36,846 nucleotides of DNA, taken from contig DAOPYW010000013.1 of NCBI GenBank assembly GCA_035353055.1, forward strand, positions 1 through 36,846. Direction: 5' to 3'. The notes beneath the pieces are model-generated. The model ran no database searches and was not told the origin of the DNA. It saw nothing but the letters and a program-made list of their open reading frames with translations. A program made the translations under genes and the position numbers. Position 1 is the stretch's first letter, and every line of letters begins with the position of its first letter. The stretch is from JAAYDH01 sp035353055 (lineage in GTDB: Bacteria > Bacillota_I > Bacilli_A > RFN20 > CAG-826). Positions 16,481 to 23,448 of this stretch are shown piece by piece.

Positions 16481-17836
16481 TTATAAAGTGACTCGGATAG
16501 CTGGAAGCATTCCGTAAGCGAGAGAGACATCTTGAGCGTTAATGTTGCCCCATTCATCGACTACGCGAACGCTTGAGCCAGAGAAATTGCTTGGAGAACG
16601 AGTCCACCACATCGCTTCGCCGCTTACTTGCCTTGATAGTCCCATCTTTGATGCGTAGTCAGTCGCTACTTTCGCTCGTGATGCGCCGCTTGAAAAGCCG
16701 TAGGCAGAATTAATGATATCAGCATTGCTGAGCAAGAAAACTTTATCGCTAGTATTAGCAGTAGCGTATTGATTAGGATTTTGAGCGGTTGATGCAACGC
16801 TGTTATCTACATTGGCAGTTAGAATTGCAGATTTTTCGGCTGTGGAAAACGCTGTGTCATAGAAGCTGCTATTTAACCATGCTCTAACATCGCTTTCTGC
16901 GTAATTGTTGGCGTAGATAGTCACTCCGCCAATTGTCCTTGTCGACGTTGAAGTGTAATAGTTATGGAGATCGAGAAGCTTTTTAGATGCTAATAGTGGG
17001 CCAGCTTCTTCGGTTGTCGAAAGGACATCCCAACTAATCGATTCGTATTTGAACCAGTCCTTTGTGTAACTTGCAGAAGAATAGACTCCGCGATATTTTT
17101 CACCGCCGCGGATGATGTCTTGAACCCATGTTGTGGCATCATATGGTGTCCATGTTCCGTCATTTCCTGTTTCAGGGATATTGCCACCAAGCATATCTAA
17201 GTCATAAGTCAAATATGTCCCGGTAACAGATGCTTGAGGATAAGAACCCCATACAATGTTGGTTTCGCTAGAGTGGGCATCAGAGCATTCGAATTCAATC
17301 GTTATGCCATCAATCATTGCATCGTCATCGCCCAAGGCAACGACCTTGATATAGTTTGGAATGTAACTATTGAAGTCGGTTGACTCGACGAGAGATGAAC
17401 CGCTATTAAACTCTACATATTGTGCCTGATAGAAAGAAGTGGTGCTGGACCAATAGACGCCAAGATGAGTTGTTGTGTTAGCTTTTGTAATGGTAATACC
17501 GGCCATTCCATTAATCGGGCTGGCATTGGTAAAATAGCCTCCGGGTTTAATGGCTTGCCAATGATTGGTTGGATTGGCGAAATCACCATAGTAAAATGTG
17601 ACGGAATTGTTCAGGCCAGTATATGCCACCCCAGTTCCGCTGTGATATGAACCGGCTGAGTATGGTTCAGTGCCAATTTTATTGGTCTCCGAACCAAAAG
17701 TCATTGAATAGGGATCGGCACCGCCCCGAACTACATGTTGAAGCGAGTGATTGCTGCTGGCAATCCCGGTAATTACGATACCCAAAATTGCAGCAAAAGT
17801 GACTGACGCATTTGTGAAAAATTGCTTTTTTGTCAT
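16481..17836 (-). CDS. Secreted protein with C-terminal DUF6273-type domain
   Basis: The 451-residue protein starts with a signal peptide (residues 1-30: basic MTKK, then hydrophobic VTFAAILGIVITGIAS). The middle (about 40-190) looks like a beta-rich domain with many Ser, Thr, Tyr and Gly. The C-terminal part (about 190-451) has the DUF6273 pattern: WFKYESISWDVL, SDVRAWLNSSFYDTAFSTAEK, DKVFLLSNADI, and a final WWTRSPSN...GMLPAIRV. This domain is common in surface proteins of gut Firmicutes; its function is not known. No sortase motif or C-terminal anchor is seen, so it is probably released or bound non-covalently. AGAGGAAT supports the start. It is a single gene, its composition is richer in G and C than the flanking genes by eye, and it may be variable between strains. 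Confidence 0.75.
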   Translation of the reverse strand: MTKKQFFTNASVTFAAILGIVITGIASSNHSLQHVVRGGADPYSMTFGSETNKIGTEPYSAGSYHSGTGVAYTGLNNSVTFYYGDFANPTNHWQAIKPGGYFTNASPINGMAGITITKANTTTHLGVYWSSTTSFYQAQYVEFNSGSSLVESTDFNSYIPNYIKVVALGDDDAMIDGITIEFECSDAHSSETNIVWGSYPQASVTGTYLTYDLDMLGGNIPETGNDGTWTPYDATTWVQDIIRGGEKYRGVYSSASYTKDWFKYESISWDVLSTTEEAGPLLASKKLLDLHNYYTSTSTRTIGGVTIYANNYAESDVRAWLNSSFYDTAFSTAEKSAILTANVDNSVASTAQNPNQYATANTSDKVFLLSNADIINSAYGFSSGASRAKVATDYASKMGLSRQVSGEAMWWTRSPSNFSGSSVRVVDEWGNINAQDVSLAYGMLPAIRVTL

Positions 17837-17932
17837 TTGATTATTCCTCTTAATATTATCGGTTTCATTCTACAACAAGAAACTGAGATAAATAAAGAGA
17901 CAGTCGCAAAAATTTTCGCCTTTCTTTTTTGA

Positions 17933-17966
17933 GAATAAAAAAAGTCTTGATACGCTTATCAAAACT
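17933..17966 (-). terminator. Intrinsic terminator after tRNA-Gln(CUG)
   Basis: On the minus strand AGTTTTGATA (17966-17957) pairs with TATCAAGACT (17952-17943) around an AGCG loop, with one T-G pair, and is followed by seven T. It ends the nfu/tRNA-Gln transcript. Confidence 0.88.
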
Positions 17967-17978
17967 TCTTGTTTTCTC

Positions 17979-18053
17979 TGGCTGGGGTGGCTGGGATCGA
18001 ACCAGCGAGTCGCGAATTCAGAGTCCGCTGCCTTACCGCTTGGCTACACCCCA
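17979..18053 (-). tRNA. tRNA-Gln(CUG)
   Basis: The cloverleaf has acceptor TGGGGTG/CACCCCA, discriminator G, an encoded CCA end (17981-17979), anticodon stem GCGGA/TTCGC with loop CTCTGAA and anticodon CTG, and T arm GCTGG-TTCGATC-CCAGC. It begins 6 nt after the nfu stop codon, so it is probably cut from the same transcript. Acceptor, D and T arms are nearly identical to those of tRNA-Gln(UUG) at 23086-23161, which suggests duplication followed by an anticodon change. Confidence 0.95.
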
Positions 18054-18059
18054 ATAAAT

Positions 18060-18299
18060 CTATTGTTTCGTCTCCGCTAAACGAACTTCTAAGACACCGG
18101 GAACTTCCTCTTGCAAAATGACCTCGACTAACTCTTTAATGTCGGCATCCGCATAGATACAATCTTGGCAAGCCCCATGCATTTTTACATAGACAATACC
18201 ATCTTGAAAAGAGACAAATTCGACATCTCCTCCATCTTTTTGCAAGAAGTGACGAATTTTATCAAGGGTGGCAATAATCGCTTGTTCAGTGTTTTCCAT
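18060..18299 (-). CDS. Nfu-type (NifU C-terminal domain) iron-sulfur protein
   Basis: This stand-alone NifU C-terminal domain of 79 residues has the cluster-binding pair in HGACQDCIYADADIKELVEVIL and the preceding segment FLQKDGGDVEFVSFQDGIVYVKM. Such proteins carry a [4Fe-4S] cluster and pass it to targets. Possible clients in this window include MiaB, the BFD-like domain of the GlpA-like protein and the DUF1667 protein. I use the start at 18299, because the longer form from 18353 adds a sequence unlike the family and has no visible ribosome binding site. tRNA-Gln(CUG) follows 6 nt after the stop. Confidence 0.88.
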   Translation of the reverse strand: MENTEQAIIATLDKIRHFLQKDGGDVEFVSFQDGIVYVKMHGACQDCIYADADIKELVEVILQEEVPGVLEVRLAETKQ

Positions 18300-18375
18300 A
18301 ATGTCCGAGTAAAATCTTACCACAACTAAAACAAAATGTTTATAGTGATGCAAAAGAATAGAGTAATATTAAAAT

Positions 18376-18786
18376 ATGAAGATTGAATTAGAGGGCAAAA
18401 ATCTCCTTCTTTGCCTCTTGCCAGGCTACTATCAATTTGGGCCAAATGAACCGTTTTCTCCCTGTGCATTAGGATTAACCGAAAAATCATTAATCATTTA
18501 TAATGATTATGCTCCAGATGAGATCCATCAGGATGCCTTTCTTTATCGCATCAAAAAGGAGATCCCTTTCGAAGAAATTAAAGTGGTTATCAATCAGAAG
18601 ATAAAACAGAATGTCGACCTCGATTATTTTAATCGCTTGAATATTATTAACAAAGTGATCGATAATTCCTTTTTCCTCTACTATTTGAAAAAAGATAAAG
18701 CTCTCGTAAAAAAGATGATTAAAAAAATGAAAACCGCTGGATTGGTTTTTAAAAAAATGAAAGTTAATCTCGCTTCAAACGCATGA
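18376..18786 (+). CDS. Hypothetical protein, 136 aa, basic C-terminus
   Basis: I do not recognise this protein. It begins MKIELEGKNLLLCLLPGYYQF, then has CALGLTEKSLIIYNDY and a middle part that may be beta strands (RIKKEIPFEEIKVVIN), and ends in a lysine-rich helical stretch (KKDKALVKKMIKKMKTAGLVFKKM). The 'LGLTEKSLIIYND' pattern is reminiscent of bacterial PH-like domains, but the match is weak. There is no signal peptide or transmembrane helix. It is divergent from nfu, ends at a good terminator, and so is a one-gene unit. The ATG lies 6 nt after a TAATAT box, and no Shine-Dalgarno sequence is clear. Confidence 0.6.
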   Translation: MKIELEGKNLLLCLLPGYYQFGPNEPFSPCALGLTEKSLIIYNDYAPDEIHQDAFLYRIKKEIPFEEIKVVINQKIKQNVDLDYFNRLNIINKVIDNSFFLYYLKKDKALVKKMIKKMKTAGLVFKKMKVNLASNA

Positions 18787-18789
18787 GTT

Positions 18790-18811
18790 AACCGCTGTTG
18801 CGGTTTTCTTT
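18790..18811 (+). terminator. Intrinsic terminator after the 136-aa gene
   Basis: AACCGC (18790-18795) and GCGGTT (18800-18805) enclose a TGTT loop and are followed by a T-rich tract. Confidence 0.85.
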
Positions 18812-18851
18812 TTTCTTTGATGTCATCTATAATGAAAATAAGGTTTTTTTT

Positions 18852-20288
18852 ATGCATGATGTATTAATTATCGGGGCTGGTATTACCGGAACCCTTATTG
18901 CGCGAGAGCTATCGCGCTATAAATTAGATGTTGTCGTTTTGGAAAAATCAAACGACGTCGGAAATAAAACCACCAATGCCAATAGTGCGATTATCCACTC
19001 GGGATGCGATCCTGAACCCGGGACCAACAAAGCTAAATTCAATGTCTTAGGCAACCCGATGTTCGATGAGCTCGCTAAACAGCTTGATGTATCTTTTCGC
19101 CGCAATGGTTCTTTGACCATCGCTCTCGATGATGAACAGCTGCGCGCTCTCGATGATTTACTTAAGCGCTCCAAAATAAATGGTGTCCCAGCCACGAGAT
19201 TGACCAAAGAGCAAGTTCTCGAAATTGAACCCCGCATCTCTCAACAAGTAAGAGGCGCAATCCTTTTTCCTACCGCCGGAATCATTGATCCTTTTAATCT
19301 CTGCATCCACGCGATGGAAAACGCCATCGATAATGGAGTGCATCTCTTTTTGAAACAAGAAGTCACAGCGATTGAAAAAGTTAACGATTATTTTGTCGTC
19401 AAAACAAAAGCTCAAGAATTTACCTCGCGAATTGTGATAAATGCCGCCGGAAATTATGCTGATATCATCGCTCAGATGGTGGAGCCAATTGACTGGAGCA
19501 TCACTTCGCGAAAAGGTGAATATTTTATCTTAGATCACTTTGGAAAAGACTTCGTAAAGCACACGATTTTTCCTCTTCCTTCAGCGAAGGGCAAAGGCGT
19601 GCTTGTCAGCCCGACTACTTCGGACAATTATATTGTCGGCCCAAGCAGCGAAGTTATCCCGAGCCGCGATGATTACGCGACCGACGGGCTCACGCTACAA
19701 AATGTCAAGCAGCAAGCCTTAGCGATGGTCCCCAGCATTCCCTTTGGGAAAGTAATACGCGTCTTCTCTGGATTGAGGCCATCTTGCTCTCGGCATGACT
19801 TCATTATTGAATATGCTAAATCTACTGACCGCTTCATCAATGTGGCGGGCATTGAATCTCCTGGCCTAGTCTCTTCCCCAGCGATTGCTAGATATGTCGT
19901 CAATGAATTAGTTAAACCGCTAATATCTTTAATAAATAAAGAGGATTTTAAGCCCTTTGTTAGACCATATGCACATCTAAAAGAAATGGATGAAAAGTCA
20001 AAGGAATCATTCCTTAAGCAAAACCCTGAATATGGACAACTCGTATGCAGCTGCGAAAAGGTTTCGCTAGGCGAAATTAAAGATCTTCTATCGCGCAGCT
20101 GCCCTCCCCACAGCGTCAAAGGTGTCAAGCGAAGAACCAGAGCGGGCTTTGGTCGATGTCAAGGTGGCTTTTGCCAACCCAAAGTTGTCTTTTTATTAGC
20201 CAATCATTATGGCATCTCTCCTCTCGATGTTCCTCTCGATGATGTCGATAGCCCAATTCTCGTCTCTCGAGTAAAGGAGGTCAAATAA
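18852..20288 (+). CDS. GlpA-like FAD-dependent dehydrogenase with BFD-type [2Fe-2S] domain
   Basis: This 478-residue flavoprotein belongs to the DAO/glycerol-3-phosphate dehydrogenase superfamily. The FAD loop VLIIGAGITGTLIARELSR is at the N-terminus, NSAIIHSGCDPEPGTNKAKFNVLG follows in the substrate domain, and GLRPSCSRHDFIIE and INVAGIESPGLVSSPAIA near residue 350 are family motifs. The C-terminal 90 residues have four cysteines in LVCSCEKVSLGEI and RAGFGRCQGGFCQP, the BFD-like cluster domain. It heads a three-gene operon with a second FAD oxidoreductase and a DUF1667 protein, found in many anaerobes and often near glycerol genes. Glycerol 3-phosphate is the likely substrate, but 2-hydroxyacids are an alternative. 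I use the ATG at 18852; the upstream in-frame ATG at 18798 overlaps the terminator. Confidence 0.82.
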   Translation: MHDVLIIGAGITGTLIARELSRYKLDVVVLEKSNDVGNKTTNANSAIIHSGCDPEPGTNKAKFNVLGNPMFDELAKQLDVSFRRNGSLTIALDDEQLRALDDLLKRSKINGVPATRLTKEQVLEIEPRISQQVRGAILFPTAGIIDPFNLCIHAMENAIDNGVHLFLKQEVTAIEKVNDYFVVKTKAQEFTSRIVINAAGNYADIIAQMVEPIDWSITSRKGEYFILDHFGKDFVKHTIFPLPSAKGKGVLVSPTTSDNYIVGPSSEVIPSRDDYATDGLTLQNVKQQALAMVPSIPFGKVIRVFSGLRPSCSRHDFIIEYAKSTDRFINVAGIESPGLVSSPAIARYVVNELVKPLISLINKEDFKPFVRPYAHLKEMDEKSKESFLKQNPEYGQLVCSCEKVSLGEIKDLLSRSCPPHSVKGVKRRTRAGFGRCQGGFCQPKVVFLLANHYGISPLDVPLDDVDSPILVSRVKEVK

Positions 20289-20289
20289 G

Positions 20290-21537
20290 ATGGAAAATAT
20301 TGATCTCGTAATCATCGGTGGTGGCTCCGCTGGTATGGCGGCTGCTATTCAAGCCAAAAAAGAAGGTGTCGATAATCTTTTAATAATTGAAAAAATGAAT
20401 GTCCTCGGCGGCATTTTAAATCAGTGCATTCACAATGGATTTGGATTGACCGAATTCAAAGAAGAGCTGACTGGTCCAGAATATCTGCAAAGATTCGTCG
20501 ATCAGATTCACCAAATGGATATTCACTATAAACTCAACACCGCGGTGACCAATATTTCCAAGGATAAAGTCGTGACATTTTCCAATCAAGAAGACGGCAG
20601 TGTCACTGTCCAAACCAAAGCCATCATCATGGCGACTGGCTGCTATGAGAGAAGCGCGGGAGCCATCCAATTACCCGGCGATCGATGCTCGGGAATAATC
20701 ACGGCGGGAACCGCGCAAAAGTATTTGAATATTCACGGTTATCTATGCGGAAAGCGCATTGTAATTCTCGGCAGCGGAGATATTGGTTTAATTATGGCTA
20801 GGCGCCTCACTCTTGAAGGGGCTAAAGTAATCTGCGTGAGCGAAATCATGCCTTATAGCAATGGTTTAAATCGCAATATCGCTCAATGCCTTAACGACTA
20901 TCAGATTCCTCTTTATTTGTCCCGATCAGTCAGCCGTGTCATCGGCAAAGGTCGCCTCGAAAAAGTGGTCTTGTCCGCGGTAGATGAAAAACTTAATTTC
21001 ATTCCTGGCACTGAAATGGAGATTCCGTGTGATACCCTCATCCTATCAGTTGGCTTGATTCCCTATGTTTCGCTTTTGGAAAATATCGACACTCCGATGA
21101 GCAGCACCAAAGGTGCGATTGTCAGCGAGCACATGGAGACCGCCGTTGATGGCATATTCACATGCGGCAACTGCCTCCACGTTCATGATGTGGTTGATTT
21201 TGTCACCGACGAAGGCCGTTTAGCGGGCCACGGAGCTGCCTTATATCTCAAGCATCTCCTTCCCTCAGAAAAAAATATTCCTGTATCTCTTGGGGAGGGA
21301 ATTTCTTACGTCGTTCCTCAGAATATCAAAAGCGATAATCACGAGGATATCACTTTCAAATTCCGCGTCAAAAAGCCCATTAAAGATGTCTATATTGTCG
21401 TTGAGAGCGACCATCAAGTGATCAGCAAAATCTTCAAGCCAGCTTTAATACCGAGCGAGATGGCGATGGTGAAACTCGACAGCCAAAAGATTGGCCAAAT
21501 CAAAAGCGAAGTAGTGATTCGCTTGGAAGGAAGATAG
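20290..21537 (+). CDS. NAD(P)/FAD-dependent oxidoreductase (partner of the GlpA-like protein)
   Basis: The 415-residue protein has two nucleotide-binding folds: FAD-type VIIGGGSAGMAAAIQAKKEG at the N-terminus and NAD(P)-type IVILGSGDIGLIMARRL near residues 154-170. After these comes DGIFTCGNCLHVHDVVDFVTDEG, the second FAD contact of the thioredoxin-reductase-like family. It starts 1 nt after the previous stop, with AAAGGAGGT as ribosome binding site. It probably takes electrons from the GlpA-like subunit, or through the iron-sulfur domains, and passes them to NAD(P). CGNC is a lone CxxC in the FAD-binding segment; there is no catalytic thioredoxin-reductase CxxC in the NAD domain. Exact electron acceptor unknown. 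Confidence 0.82.
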   Translation: MENIDLVIIGGGSAGMAAAIQAKKEGVDNLLIIEKMNVLGGILNQCIHNGFGLTEFKEELTGPEYLQRFVDQIHQMDIHYKLNTAVTNISKDKVVTFSNQEDGSVTVQTKAIIMATGCYERSAGAIQLPGDRCSGIITAGTAQKYLNIHGYLCGKRIVILGSGDIGLIMARRLTLEGAKVICVSEIMPYSNGLNRNIAQCLNDYQIPLYLSRSVSRVIGKGRLEKVVLSAVDEKLNFIPGTEMEIPCDTLILSVGLIPYVSLLENIDTPMSSTKGAIVSEHMETAVDGIFTCGNCLHVHDVVDFVTDEGRLAGHGAALYLKHLLPSEKNIPVSLGEGISYVVPQNIKSDNHEDITFKFRVKKPIKDVYIVVESDHQVISKIFKPALIPSEMAMVKLDSQKIGQIKSEVVIRLEGR

Positions 21538-21541
21538 AGCA

Positions 21542-21886
21542 ATGGAAAAAGAATTTGTCTGTATCGTCTGCCCAAGAGGATGCCATCTCGTCGTCGATGA
21601 AAACTTTGAGGTAACGGGAAACTTTTGCCCTCGCGGAAAACAATATGCGATTAGCGAGCTGACCAATCCAGTGAGAATCATCACCAGCAGCGTGCGAGTT
21701 ACCAATCGAGTTGACACTTTAGTGTCCGTCAAAACCTCTGGCCCCATTCCCAAAGGAAAAATCATGGAAGTGATGGCTTTCATCAATCAGATTGGCGTCG
21801 AAGCTCCGACCCAAATTAACCAAGTAATAAAAAAGAATGTCCTCGATTTAGGCGTGGACATTCTCATCACTAAAAATATTGATTAA
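21542..21886 (+). CDS. DUF1667 protein, small four-cysteine subunit of the oxidoreductase
   Basis: This 114-residue protein begins MEKEFVCIVCPRGCHLVVDE and has cysteines 7, 10, 14 and 29 in a CxxCxxxC...C arrangement that suggests an iron-sulfur or zinc site. The rest, with LTNPVRIITSSVRVTNR and VSVKTSGPIPKGKIMEVM, matches DUF1667 proteins, which nearly always follow a GlpA-like and an FAD oxidoreductase gene as here. It starts 4 nt after the previous stop with GGAAGGA upstream. It is probably an electron-transfer subunit of the complex; this is inferred from cysteine pattern and gene order. Confidence 0.85.
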   Translation: MEKEFVCIVCPRGCHLVVDENFEVTGNFCPRGKQYAISELTNPVRIITSSVRVTNRVDTLVSVKTSGPIPKGKIMEVMAFINQIGVEAPTQINQVIKKNVLDLGVDILITKNID

Positions 21887-21895
21887 ATCAGGCTC

Positions 21896-22753
21896 TTATT
21901 TAATTGCGAGATAGCCTCGATAGGCCTCTTCAGCGTTGTCGAGAAAGTGAGCGGCGACATCTAAGAAATTGTAATTGTGAATTGCCCCTTCTCCTCGGTA
22001 GTGCTTGACGATGGCCACTTCATACCACTGAAGGGAAATATACATTCTCCACAGAAAGAAGCGCTCTTTTTCCACGTTTGTTAGGCTGGGGAAGTAGGCT
22101 TGTAAAAGCTGATAGCCTTCTTTCACTAAACCATTGCCAAAGCAGGCGATATCATAGATGGGATCGTTGTTGCCGACGAATTCAAAATCGATGAAATAAT
22201 ACTGATCATCTGGTGTCTTCACGATATTGCTCCGCTGAGCATCGTTGTGACAGATGACCATTTTTTGGCTCGTGAGATAGTCTTTTTTTGCAAAGACAAC
22301 ATCGCGAATCTTCAGATATCTGCCATCTTGGCGAGATAGGAAACCGTTCGCTTCGCTCTCATAACCCTTGAATCTTTCGAATGGTAAATAATCAGCTTCG
22401 CATAAGCGATTTGAATCGTGGAGAATGTGCATTAATTTCGCGATTTTTTGATAGTCAACTTCCGCGAAATGATCGAGAGAATTACCTTCGATATATTCGT
22501 TGATTTTGATGCCATTATCTTCGTCGAAATAAACGTTTTTGCTGGTGATACCTAAATCGTGAAAGATCTTTTGGTCTTTTCTTTCCCGATGGCGATCGAC
22601 CATTTCATTGGCTTGCTTGGTCGAAATATAAAGGACATATTTCTTATTGTCATTTTCCACGATATAAGATTCATTCATCATCCCGCCCACTAAAGGAGAA
22701 AGCACAGAAGCTTTTTGACCCAACGCCCGTTGTAAAATTTCATTAGTTTTCAT
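21896..22753 (-). CDS. LicA-like choline/ethanolamine kinase family protein
   Basis: The 285-residue kinase of the APH/choline kinase fold has the catalytic loop ICHNDAQRSNI and the metal-binding YFIDFEFVGNNDPIYDIA, plus an N-terminal GGMMNESYIVENDNKKYVLYIS that forms the nucleotide loop. LicA phosphorylates choline for attachment to surface glycans by LicD, and a licD-like gene lies about 7 kb away on the same strand. The start at 22753 is chosen because a promoter ends just upstream of it; the longer frame to 22819 would read through that promoter. It is convergent with the DUF1667 gene, 9 nt apart. A homoserine, thiamine or aminoglycoside kinase is possible but less likely. Confidence 0.8.
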   Translation of the reverse strand: MKTNEILQRALGQKASVLSPLVGGMMNESYIVENDNKKYVLYISTKQANEMVDRHRERKDQKIFHDLGITSKNVYFDEDNGIKINEYIEGNSLDHFAEVDYQKIAKLMHILHDSNRLCEADYLPFERFKGYESEANGFLSRQDGRYLKIRDVVFAKKDYLTSQKMVICHNDAQRSNIVKTPDDQYYFIDFEFVGNNDPIYDIACFGNGLVKEGYQLLQAYFPSLTNVEKERFFLWRMYISLQWYEVAIVKHYRGEGAIHNYNFLDVAAHFLDNAEEAYRGYLAIK

Positions 22754-22760
22754 ATTGATA

Positions 22761-22788
22761 AATATAGCATATTCATCAAAGCATGCAA
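22761..22788 (-). promoter_or_regulatory. Promoter of the licA-like gene, giving a leaderless mRNA
   Basis: On the minus strand TTGCAT (22788-22783) and TATATT (22766-22761) are 16 nt apart. The ATG at 22753 begins 7 nt after the -10 box, so transcription would start at the start codon. Confidence 0.6.
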
Positions 22789-22812
22789 TATAAAAAGCCA
22801 TCAGTGATGGCT
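22788..22812 (-). terminator. Intrinsic terminator of the five-tRNA operon
   Basis: On the minus strand AGCCATC (22812-22806) and GATGGCT (22802-22796) form a stem with a 3-nt loop, followed by TTTTTAT. It lies about 100 nt after tRNA-Leu and directly before the licA-like promoter. Confidence 0.8.
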
Positions 22813-22912
22813 CTTTCAAATGCTGCCCTATTTAGAACTCATCAATTCAAATAAAAAACCCGCCTTTTCATATCCCATTTTGGTCTACTTCTTTGGGGGA
22901 ATTTCATCATCT

Positions 22913-22999
22913 TGGTGCCCGGGACCGGAATTGAACCGGTATGGTATCGCTACCGCAGGATTTTAAGTCCTGTGCGTCTACCTATTCCGCCACCTGGGC
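22913..22999 (-). tRNA. tRNA-Leu(UAA)
   Basis: Class II tRNA with anticodon stem CAGGA/TCCTG, loop CTTAAAA and anticodon TAA, long variable arm GGTA-gcga-TACC, T arm ACCGG-TTCAATT-CCGGT and encoded CCA (22915-22913). The acceptor arms GCCCAGG and CCCGGGC pair except for A5-C68, an unusual mismatch. It is the last gene of the tRNA operon. Confidence 0.95.
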
Positions 23000-23006
23000 A
23001 AAGAAA

Positions 23007-23082
23007 TGGTCACTCTCTGGAGATTCGAACTCCAGACCCCTTGATTAAAAGTCAAGTGCTCTACCGACTGAGCTAGAGAGTG
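23007..23082 (-). tRNA. tRNA-Lys(UUU)
   Basis: Acceptor CACTCTC/GAGAGTG, anticodon loop CTTTTAA with anticodon TTT, T arm CTGGA-GTTCGAA-TCCAG and encoded CCA. The cloverleaf is complete, and it is 7 nt upstream of tRNA-Leu(UAA) in the same operon. Confidence 0.97.
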
Positions 23083-23085
23083 ATT

Positions 23086-23161
23086 TGGCTGGGGTGGCTG
23101 GGATCGAACCAGCGACATGACAGAGTCAAAGTCTGTTGCCTTACCGCTTGGCTACACCCCA
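23086..23161 (-). tRNA. tRNA-Gln(UUG)
   Basis: Acceptor TGGGGTG/CACCCCA, discriminator G, anticodon stem ACAGA/TCTGT, loop CTTTGAC, anticodon TTG and encoded CCA. It differs from tRNA-Gln(CUG) at 17979-18053 almost only in the anticodon and variable regions. Confidence 0.97.
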
Positions 23162-23169
23162 ACAAAAGT

Positions 23170-23253
23170 TGGTGGGAGGGGGCAGATTCGAACTGCCGAA
23201 CCCGAAGGAACAGATTTACAGTCTGCCGCGTTTAGCCTCTTCGCTACCCTCCC
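23170..23253 (-). tRNA. tRNA-Tyr(GUA)
   Basis: Acceptor GGGAGGG paired with CCCTCCC, anticodon loop CTGTAAA with GTA, long variable arm, T arm GGCAG-TTCGAAT-CTGCC, and encoded CCA. The cloverleaf is complete. Confidence 0.96.
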
Positions 23254-23266
23254 GAATTTAGGTATT

Positions 23267-23342
23267 TGGTGGATGCTGAGGGGCTTGAACCCCCGACCTC
23301 CGCCGTGTAAAGGCGATGCTCTCCCAGCTGAGCTAAGCATCC
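23267..23342 (-). tRNA. tRNA-Val(UAC)
   Basis: Acceptor GGATGCT/AGCATCC, D arm GCTCAGCTGGGAGAGC, anticodon loop TTTACAC with TAC, T arm GGGGG-TTCAAGC-CCCTC and encoded CCA. It is the first gene of the tRNA operon, about 25 nt after the -10 box. Confidence 0.97.
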
Positions 23343-23366
23343 GCATTACGGAATATGCGCTTAAAT

Positions 23367-23396
23367 AATATATCACTTGATATATAAGCAAGTCAA
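23367..23396 (-). promoter_or_regulatory. Promoter of the tRNA operon
   Basis: On the minus strand TTGACT (23396-23391) and TATATT (23372-23367) are 18 nt apart. A perfect inverted repeat, ATATATCA-CT-TGATATAT (23368-23385 on the plus strand), fills most of the spacer and overlaps the -10 box. Confidence 0.7.
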
Positions 23397-23399
23397 CGA

Positions 23400-23423
23400 A
23401 AAAAAATCGCTGTTTAGGAGCGA
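23400..23423 (-). terminator. Intrinsic terminator after pgi
   Basis: On the minus strand TCGCT (23423-23419) and AGCGA (23411-23407) form the stem, followed by a T8 tract. It separates pgi from the tRNA operon. Confidence 0.75.
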
Positions 23424-23448
23424 CTTTTTTTGCATTTTAAACTATAGT

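Noticed and set aside
16464..16488. GTGACT-TATAAA-GTGACT direct repeat at the end of the DUF6273 gene
   Set aside because: Only two 6-base copies, partly in the coding end; no attachment-site or insertion features around it.
22913..23342. Possible CRISPR-like or integrase attachment region in the dense tRNA block
   Set aside because: The repeats are tRNA arms; no integrase gene, direct tRNA-end duplication or spacer pattern is found near.
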